Under the pieces are notes generated by a model. It was not told where the DNA came from and ran no database searches. It worked only from the letters and a program-made list of their open reading frames with translations. This document shows positions 59,273-64,000 of a DNA stretch of 64,000 nt, in pieces. Within the stretch, counting starts at the first letter, position 1. Each line of letters opens with the position of its first letter. The position numbers and the translations under genes were made by a program. Source of the DNA: Myxococcales bacterium (GTDB lineage Bacteria > Myxococcota_A > Polyangia > Polyangiales > Houyiibacteriaceae); contig JAOTVB010000005.1 in NCBI GenBank assembly GCA_029863605.1, forward strand, positions 172,387 to 236,386, read 5' to 3'.

Positions 59273-59719
59273 ATGGAACCGAGCTCCCAAACGACACCGG
59301 ACGAGATTCGAAAGCGCATCCGAAGTGAGCACTACCGGATCGCAGAGCAGCTCTCCCGCGTAGAGGCCCTCACCGATGAAGCGAGTAGAGGAGATCCATC
59401 GACGATCGTCGCGTTGCGGCAGCAGCTTCAGACGTTGGGTAAGACGTTGCACGACCACCTGCACTACGAAGAGTACAGCCTTTCGTCTCTGACTCAGCAC
59501 GGGAAAGCCGCAGATGAAGCCGCCGAGATGATGCGCCGGGAGCACCAGGCACAGCGAGAATTGCTCGACGGCGTCATCCGAGATCTCGATGAGACTGCGG
59601 TCGGGGAGAAGCTGGTCGTTGGTGTGCGCGAGTTGGCGCGGGCGATTCGTGACGACATGGAGCACGAGGAACGCGAGCTGCTGAGCAAGCCTCAACCCGC
59701 GGAGGAATCGGGCGAATGA
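59273..59719 (+). CDS. Hemerythrin-like protein
   Basis: The 148-residue protein is a four-helix bundle with His and Glu positions typical of hemerythrin domains: SEHYRIAEQLSRV (His 20), LHDHLHYEEYSL (about 60-68), RREHQAQRELLDG (about 89-101), and DMEHEERELL near 130. Such domains bind a di-iron centre and oxygen, or sense iron and redox state. The 3' end overlaps the ferredoxin start (ATGA), so the two proteins are probably made in a fixed ratio and may exchange electrons. No signal peptide is seen. Confidence 0.86.
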   Translation: MEPSSQTTPDEIRKRIRSEHYRIAEQLSRVEALTDEASRGDPSTIVALRQQLQTLGKTLHDHLHYEEYSLSSLTQHGKAADEAAEMMRREHQAQRELLDGVIRDLDETAVGEKLVVGVRELARAIRDDMEHEERELLSKPQPAEESGE

Positions 59720-59910
59720 AGATCATGTACAACGAATCGACCTGCAACCGCTACGGCGTCTGCGTCGAAGAAGCTCCGGAAGTCTTCTCCTTTGCCGAAG
59801 ACGGAAGCCTCGTGGTCGCCACTTACCAACCTCTCGAAGAGCTCCAAGACAAAGTGCGCGACGCCTGCATGATGTGCCCCACCCAATCCCTCGAAGTAGA
59901 AGAAGAGTAG
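59716..59910 (+). CDS. Small ferredoxin of the CxxYxxC...CP type
   Basis: The 64-residue protein has the spacing Cys 10-x2-Tyr 13-x2-Cys 16 and, after about 37 residues, Cys 54-Pro 55, with an extra Cys at 51. This fits the single-cluster [3Fe-4S] or [4Fe-4S] ferredoxins of P450 partners, in which the second position is a variable residue (often His, Asp or Asn), here Tyr. The start overlaps the hemerythrin stop by 4 nt, making a likely two-gene operon. No P450 is encoded in the window. Electron donor for the hemerythrin-like protein is a guess. Confidence 0.85.
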   Translation: MKIMYNESTCNRYGVCVEEAPEVFSFAEDGSLVVATYQPLEELQDKVRDACMMCPTQSLEVEEE

Positions 59911-59983
59911 GGGGCTGCGCGCCACGCTATGACCCGGACCGCCTTCGGCGGACAGTTGGTCCCACCCCACCGCCCCCGCACTA

Positions 59984-61516
59984 TCACCTAAGTTGAGTGA
60001 GTAGCTTGGTCGTGAGCATCCGAGACGTGGCGATGATGGGGGTCATCGTATGGCTCGATGCACTGGTTGGAAAACCCGAGGAATCGAAGACGTAGATGTC
60101 TCGGGCGCCGTAGACCTTGCCGTCGGGATCGGCTCCACCGTCGCGTTCCGATGGAGCCATTCGCACGGTGCCTTGTTGGTGTGCGCTGATCAGCGGAGCT
60201 GACGCCGGGGCAAACGTGATCTCGTGCGCCTTCGTCGCGTCGCCGGTGGAGCGGATGACGACTGGCCGCGCGGTCGGGACGACGACGCGGGTCGCGCCTG
60301 CCTCGAGATAGATGCGCGCTGTGTTGTAAACGGCCTCGCGAAGCCGCTCTTGGTGGTCCGGGCGTTGCGCATATCGAATGATCAGCCTACCGCCCTTTTC
60401 TACCTCCACTTGCCCGGACGGCTGATCGGGGGCCAGGAGGAGTGATGCTGCCATGCGGTTGTACTGCGCCATGTCCTGCATGCCTTCGGCCCCCGAAAAC
60501 GGAAGCAAGGTCGACACGATTCCCGGGGTCCCCATGATCCCCTCGATCCGATAGCCCCACAACCCGAGCTCCTCGTTGTCTTCCTGCTCGAACTCGGTCA
60601 CGGCGTAGGACTGCGGCACGAGCTCGAACGCGTCGATTTCCTCTTCGAAGAAACCGATGACGGGCAACTGGGGCTGAAGCATGAGATTTCGGCCTACGTG
60701 CAGGTTGCCGATCCCGGAGCGCAAGAGAAGCTGTGCCGATGCGATCGCGTTGGCTGCCACGATCACGACTTTGGCCCGAACAGTAAGCTCCCCCTGCTCG
60801 TGATAGCCGGGCGGATCGAGGGTGCGCACGCGAAGCTCTTTGAGCTCTTTACCGGGGTGGCGAATCTCGACGGCCCGAGCTCGCGTGAACACACGAACCC
60901 CTGCGGCGATCGCCTTCGGCAGCGCCACCATCCTCGGGTTGCGTTTGGCGTGCACCGGACAACCGATCAGACAAGTGCCAAGCCCCTGACAGCCAACGCG
61001 GTTGTGCATCATGACTTCACCGCGATAGCCAAGGGCCTCGGCACCGATTCGCAGCTTGTTGTTGGCGCTATTGACTAGGCTCTCCGGGATGCGACTCGCA
61101 GAGAGATCGTCGAGGGCAGCTTCTTGAAACGAACCAAAACGGCTCGGCGCGAAATCCTCGAGCCCATACTTATCAGCCCAATGTGCCAACACCGGATCGG
61201 CAGTCGGCACGACGTCGCACGCGTTGATCACACCGCCGCCTCCGAGCACCCGCCCTTGGAGCACGCTTACGGAAAGATCGGACGTCGCTCGACCTCCGCG
61301 GTCCATGTAGAGCTGATCGTACATGTCGCGATCGCGTTGGTTGCGCTCGGCACCGACTAAGTCCCGGCCCTCCTCGAGCACGACGACTTCACGACCGGCC
61401 TCGGCCAATAGACGGGCGGCGGTGGCTCCACCGCAACCCGATCCGACGATGCAGATCTCGGTAGTGACGGCATCCGGGATCAAGTCTTTCGACAGATCGG
61501 TGATGGCCATGCTCAT
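59984..61516 (-). CDS. GMC-family flavin oxidoreductase (second copy type)
   Basis: The 510-residue protein has the FAD motif CIVGSGCGGATAARLLAEAG (about residues 22-41), VLEEGRDLVG, and LQGRVLGGGGVINACD. Its C-terminus has HQQGTVRMAPSER and FDSSGFPTSASSHTMTPIIA (in pieces), the GMC active-site area. It starts overlapping the end of the Tat-signal partner gene by 4 nt (ATGA at 61513-61516). The order and pairing copy the system at 42206-44391, but the sequences are not close. Substrate is likely an alcohol or sugar acted on outside the cytosol. Confidence 0.86.
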   Translation of the reverse strand: MSMAITDLSKDLIPDAVTTEICIVGSGCGGATAARLLAEAGREVVVLEEGRDLVGAERNQRDRDMYDQLYMDRGGRATSDLSVSVLQGRVLGGGGVINACDVVPTADPVLAHWADKYGLEDFAPSRFGSFQEAALDDLSASRIPESLVNSANNKLRIGAEALGYRGEVMMHNRVGCQGLGTCLIGCPVHAKRNPRMVALPKAIAAGVRVFTRARAVEIRHPGKELKELRVRTLDPPGYHEQGELTVRAKVVIVAANAIASAQLLLRSGIGNLHVGRNLMLQPQLPVIGFFEEEIDAFELVPQSYAVTEFEQEDNEELGLWGYRIEGIMGTPGIVSTLLPFSGAEGMQDMAQYNRMAASLLLAPDQPSGQVEVEKGGRLIIRYAQRPDHQERLREAVYNTARIYLEAGATRVVVPTARPVVIRSTGDATKAHEITFAPASAPLISAHQQGTVRMAPSERDGGADPDGKVYGARDIYVFDSSGFPTSASSHTMTPIIATSRMLTTKLLTQLR

Positions 61517-62091
61517 TGCCTCACGCTCCGACCGCGGCGCAGGGATGGCCCCGGATACCCGATGAAAGGCCAGACCGCTTCGTGATCGAAGAAGACCAGG
61601 TTGAAGAATTTTCGCATGGCCACGCTGACCTGGCGCCTGAGGAGACTCTCGCTGGTGGCCCAACCGTTCCAGTGCACCAGGCGCGCTTCGCGATCGAGTC
61701 GTGAGAAGGTAGACACTTGCCGATCGAAGACGAGGGGCCCGAACTCGATCAACACCAGCGCCTTTCTGAGATCCTTCACGTTGTGTTGGGGCTCGCCCGT
61801 CAAGAACTCGTCGAAGGCGCGCGGAAGATCCATCGACTCGGCGTCGATCGGGATCGCATCGGTACGCGGGAACATGATTTCGACGAGGCTCTTCAGGGTC
61901 TGATATTCGTGGGCGTCGAGAAGCTGCAGGCCCTCCACCTCGGGCGCGCGCCCCCGCAAGAGTAGCAGACCTCCGCCGCCGGCCCCTAGCAACGCACCGC
62001 CTGCAACCAAGCCGGCCTTCAGGAACCTTCGCCGTGAGAGAAAACCGAAGAGCCCTTCGCGCGCATCTTGTTCGCCCTCGGGGACGGCCAT
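61513..62091 (-). CDS. Tat-exported partner of the second GMC oxidoreductase
   Basis: The 192-residue protein has a twin-arginine signal (GFLSRRRFLKAGLVAGGALLG) and a helical mature part with LLDAHEYQTLKSLVEIMFPRTDAIP, a segment typical of gluconate 2-dehydrogenase subunit 3-like proteins. It precedes the GMC gene with a 4-nt overlap and probably chaperones and exports it through the Tat system. I start at ATG 62089-62091, the first Met ahead of the RR signal with a normal-length n-region. It is divergent from the ATP-grasp gene with 39 bases between starts. Confidence 0.82.
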   Translation of the reverse strand: MAVPEGEQDAREGLFGFLSRRRFLKAGLVAGGALLGAGGGGLLLLRGRAPEVEGLQLLDAHEYQTLKSLVEIMFPRTDAIPIDAESMDLPRAFDEFLTGEPQHNVKDLRKALVLIEFGPLVFDRQVSTFSRLDREARLVHWNGWATSESLLRRQVSVAMRKFFNLVFFDHEAVWPFIGYPGPSLRRGRSVRQ

Positions 62092-62130
62092 GTTTAGTCT
62101 TCTTGCACACTCCCATGCTATAGAAAACCC

Positions 62131-63672
62131 ATGGGCGGTAGCAGCGACGAAATGGCTGCATTTCGACGACTGCAAACCCAGCTCGCCGAACGCTGGGAGC
62201 TGATCAACAGCAAAGGTCCCGAAGCCCGCGACATCGTCGTCGTTCCATCCCTGTCGCTCGACGGGATCGACTCGGTCTCGATCGATGGCGTGCTGCACTA
62301 CGAGGAGCGGATGCTGTTCGTGTTGAATCTCTTGCGGCGGCCGCGCGCAAGGGTGGTCTACGTGAGCTCGGCACCGATCCACCCAGCCGCCGTCGACTAC
62401 ATGCTGTCACTGATCAGCGGAATCCCCAACGAGCACATGCGCCGACGATTGACGATGATCTCTCTATACGACAACTCCTTAGTTCCATTGTCTCAGAAAA
62501 TCCTGCGACGACCTCGTGTCCTCGAGCGGATTCGGCAGTGCGTTGGGCCGGAACAGGCGATGATGACTTGCTTTACCGTGTCCGAAGCGGAACGCAGCCT
62601 CGCGACGGCGTTGGGCATTCCGCTCTACGGCGTCGATCCAGACCTCCTGTGGCTCGGGACAAAGAGCGGTTCGCGCACGGTATTCCGCGAAGCCGGGATT
62701 CAGTTACTGGCGGGGGCCGAGGATCTCCGAAGCGAGGGAGAGGTCGTCGAGGCCGTGGATGGGCTCTGGTCCGACGATCCCGGGCTCGAGCGCGTCGTGG
62801 TGAAACACAACACCGGGTTCAGCGGCCAGGGCAACGCCGTCCTCGACCTCCACGACCTCGCGCACGTATCTCCACGGAGCGGCACGAGCCGCGAAGGACG
62901 AGAGCAAGCGTTGGCAGATGCCGTGCGCCACATGCGCTTCGTCGACAAAGCTCAAACCTGGGAGACGTTTGTGGAGAAGCTCGAGCGGGAAGGCGGTGTC
63001 GTCGAAGCATTCATGGACGCGCCGGACAAACGAGCCCCGAGCTGCCAATTGCGAATCTCGCCCTCGGGGGGTGTCGACCTCCTTTCGACTCATGACCAAC
63101 TCGTCGAGGGCCGGGACGGCCAAGTCTATGCGGGCTGCCGATTCCCAGCCGACGCTGCCTATCGATTGGCGATCCAGCAAGATGCCCAGCGGGTCGCCCA
63201 AGTCCTTCAAGACAAGGGGGCGGTCGCACGCCTTGCAGTCGACTTTCTGTGCAGACAAGCGGACGACGGCACCTGGCAGCACTATGCCATCGAAACGAAC
63301 CTCCGGATGGGTGGCACGACGCACCCGATGATGCTTTTGCGGATGATGACCGATGGAAGATATGACCCTGATACCGGGCTCTATCTCACCCCGCGAAACG
63401 AGCCTCAGTTCTACGTGGCGACCGACTCGATGCGATCGGACCGGTATCGGGGCCTTCTCGTCGAAGATCTCCTCGACATTGCTGCGGTGAACGGATTGCA
63501 CTATCAGGCGTGGTCCGAGTCAGGCGTGCTGTTTCACTTCACCGGGGCCCTGAGCGAGTTCGGAAAGTTCGGCATCACGGCCGTCGGCAAGAGCCCGGCC
63601 GAGGCAGACCATTGGTTCAACGAGACCAGACAGGTCCTGGACCGCGAGACGGAGAAACGAAGTTGTTCATAG
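62131..63672 (+). CDS. PGM1-like ATP-grasp peptide ligase
   Basis: The 513-residue protein has an N-terminal domain (about residues 1-190) and an ATP-grasp domain with VVVKHNTGFSGQGNAVLDL (about 226-244), VEAFMDAPDKRAPSCQLRI, and the metal site AIETNLRMGGTTHPMMLLRMM (about 387-407). It resembles PGM1-type peptide ligases, known from pheganomycin biosynthesis, that join a carboxylate to an amino acid or peptide with ATP. No amino-acid-modifying or transport genes are near, so the product is unknown. Its end overlaps an aspartoacylase-like gene by 10 bases. Confidence 0.82.
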   Translation: MGGSSDEMAAFRRLQTQLAERWELINSKGPEARDIVVVPSLSLDGIDSVSIDGVLHYEERMLFVLNLLRRPRARVVYVSSAPIHPAAVDYMLSLISGIPNEHMRRRLTMISLYDNSLVPLSQKILRRPRVLERIRQCVGPEQAMMTCFTVSEAERSLATALGIPLYGVDPDLLWLGTKSGSRTVFREAGIQLLAGAEDLRSEGEVVEAVDGLWSDDPGLERVVVKHNTGFSGQGNAVLDLHDLAHVSPRSGTSREGREQALADAVRHMRFVDKAQTWETFVEKLEREGGVVEAFMDAPDKRAPSCQLRISPSGGVDLLSTHDQLVEGRDGQVYAGCRFPADAAYRLAIQQDAQRVAQVLQDKGAVARLAVDFLCRQADDGTWQHYAIETNLRMGGTTHPMMLLRMMTDGRYDPDTGLYLTPRNEPQFYVATDSMRSDRYRGLLVEDLLDIAAVNGLHYQAWSESGVLFHFTGALSEFGKFGITAVGKSPAEADHWFNETRQVLDRETEKRSCS

Positions 63673-64000
63673 ACGAGGTAAAGCACGGCGTGTTGAGAGT
63701 CTCGGCAACCGAGGATTGCCCGAGGCCGTACATCGGGGTCTGCGGCTCGATGCATGGAAATGAGCCCTGCGGTGACGACGCGGTCGAGCGCATCGCCGGA
63801 GAGCTTCAGGACGGCTCGCTTCGACCTGGCGACGGGACGCTGTTCTTGATTCGTGGGAACCCGGAGGCACTATCGCAGGGCCGCCGACACACGCCCGAAG
63901 GCGACGATCTCAATCGACTGTGGGACTTTTCATTCACCGAATCGCTCCGCCAAGAAGCCTGGGGGTACGAGCATCACCGTGTGATCGAACTGAAACAAGT
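63663..64000 (+). CDS. Aspartoacylase/succinylglutamate desuccinylase-like zinc hydrolase (truncated by window end)
   Basis: The visible 112 residues show the zinc-binding HGNEPCGDDAVERI (His 31, Glu 34) and the later substrate-binding RGNPEALSQGRRHTPEGDDLNRLW, typical of the M14-type AstE/AspA family. These enzymes cleave N-acyl or amide bonds and keep the metal through the first His/Glu and a later His. The start is TTG at 63663, inside the ligase gene's end, or GTG at 63690; neither has a strong site. The rest lies beyond the window. Coupling with a peptide ligase suggests a maturation or recycling step. Confidence 0.75.
   Translation, partial: MFIDEVKHGVLRVSATEDCPRPYIGVCGSMHGNEPCGDDAVERIAGELQDGSLRPGDGTLFLIRGNPEALSQGRRHTPEGDDLNRLWDFSFTESLRQEAWGYEHHRVIELKQ

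Overview
The window is GC-rich (roughly 63 to 65 percent by eye), densely coded on both strands, and reads like a chromosomal segment of a free-living myxobacterium or close relative (Myxococcota, formerly Deltaproteobacteria). The reasons are Ser/Thr protein kinases beside one- and two-component signalling genes, many lipoproteins with Gly-Gly-Ala style linkers, kinase/ECF-sigma operons, TPR proteins, and the cytochrome-like/DUF1501 protein pair shared with Planctomycetes-like bacteria. This assignment is an inference from gene content. No rRNA, tRNA, CRISPR array, complete insertion sequence or prophage was seen.

Layout. 0-6 kb: secreted and membrane proteins of unknown role, then a four-gene + strand run ending in a membrane-fused ATC-hydrolase-like protein and an alpha/beta hydrolase, closed by an acidic lipoprotein and a strong hairpin terminator. 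6-9 kb: a membrane Ser/Thr kinase, an ECF sigma factor and a small anti-sigma-like protein, each overlapping the next by 4 nt. 9-20 kb: sulfotransferase, TPR protein, MOSC protein, ZIP-like membrane protein, fatty-acid desaturase with its TetR regulator and a probable operator, a LemA/TPM/TPM cell-surface operon, a pectinacetylesterase-like lipoprotein, a membrane M48 peptidase and a CreD-like protein. 20-27 kb: a signalling block with two histidine kinases, a receiver protein and a REC-Hpt-REC-REC-GGDEF diguanylate cyclase. 27-30 kb: a cytosolic kinase / PP2C phosphatase / unknown-protein operon with 4-nt overlaps throughout.

30-42 kb: envelope and transport functions (sugar dehydrogenase lipoprotein, YceI, SRPBCC protein, ammonium transporter, CDF metal transporter), formaldehyde/thiol chemistry (class III alcohol dehydrogenase plus metallo-beta-lactamase hydrolase), arsenic handling (ACR3 and a low-molecular-weight arsenate-reductase-like protein), and an orphan TRAP-type binding protein with a predicted outer-membrane protein. 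42-48 kb: a block suggestive of sterol or polycyclic alcohol oxidation (GMC oxidoreductase with Tat-exported partner, EthD-like protein, 3-beta-HSD-like SDR, 3-ketosteroid-dehydrogenase-like flavoprotein). 48-52 kb: a DUF1876 (Rv1738-like) protein, a flavin oxidoreductase, and a zinc metallopeptidase overlapping an ATP-grasp ligase. 52-59 kb: exported heme/DUF1501 proteins, porin-like and beta-propeller proteins, and an exported methyltransferase. 59-64 kb: hemerythrin plus ferredoxin, a second GMC/Tat-partner pair, and a PGM1-like ATP-grasp peptide ligase overlapping an aspartoacylase-like hydrolase that runs off the end.

The most interesting themes are two independent ligase/metallohydrolase pairs (about 50 kb and 63 kb), two kinase-centred operons with tight translational coupling, and two related palindromic GGACTGTCCCC-type elements in intergenic DNA. 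Start codons were chosen by ribosome-binding sites, overlaps and domain boundaries. Functions are inferred from remembered family motifs; no database search was run.
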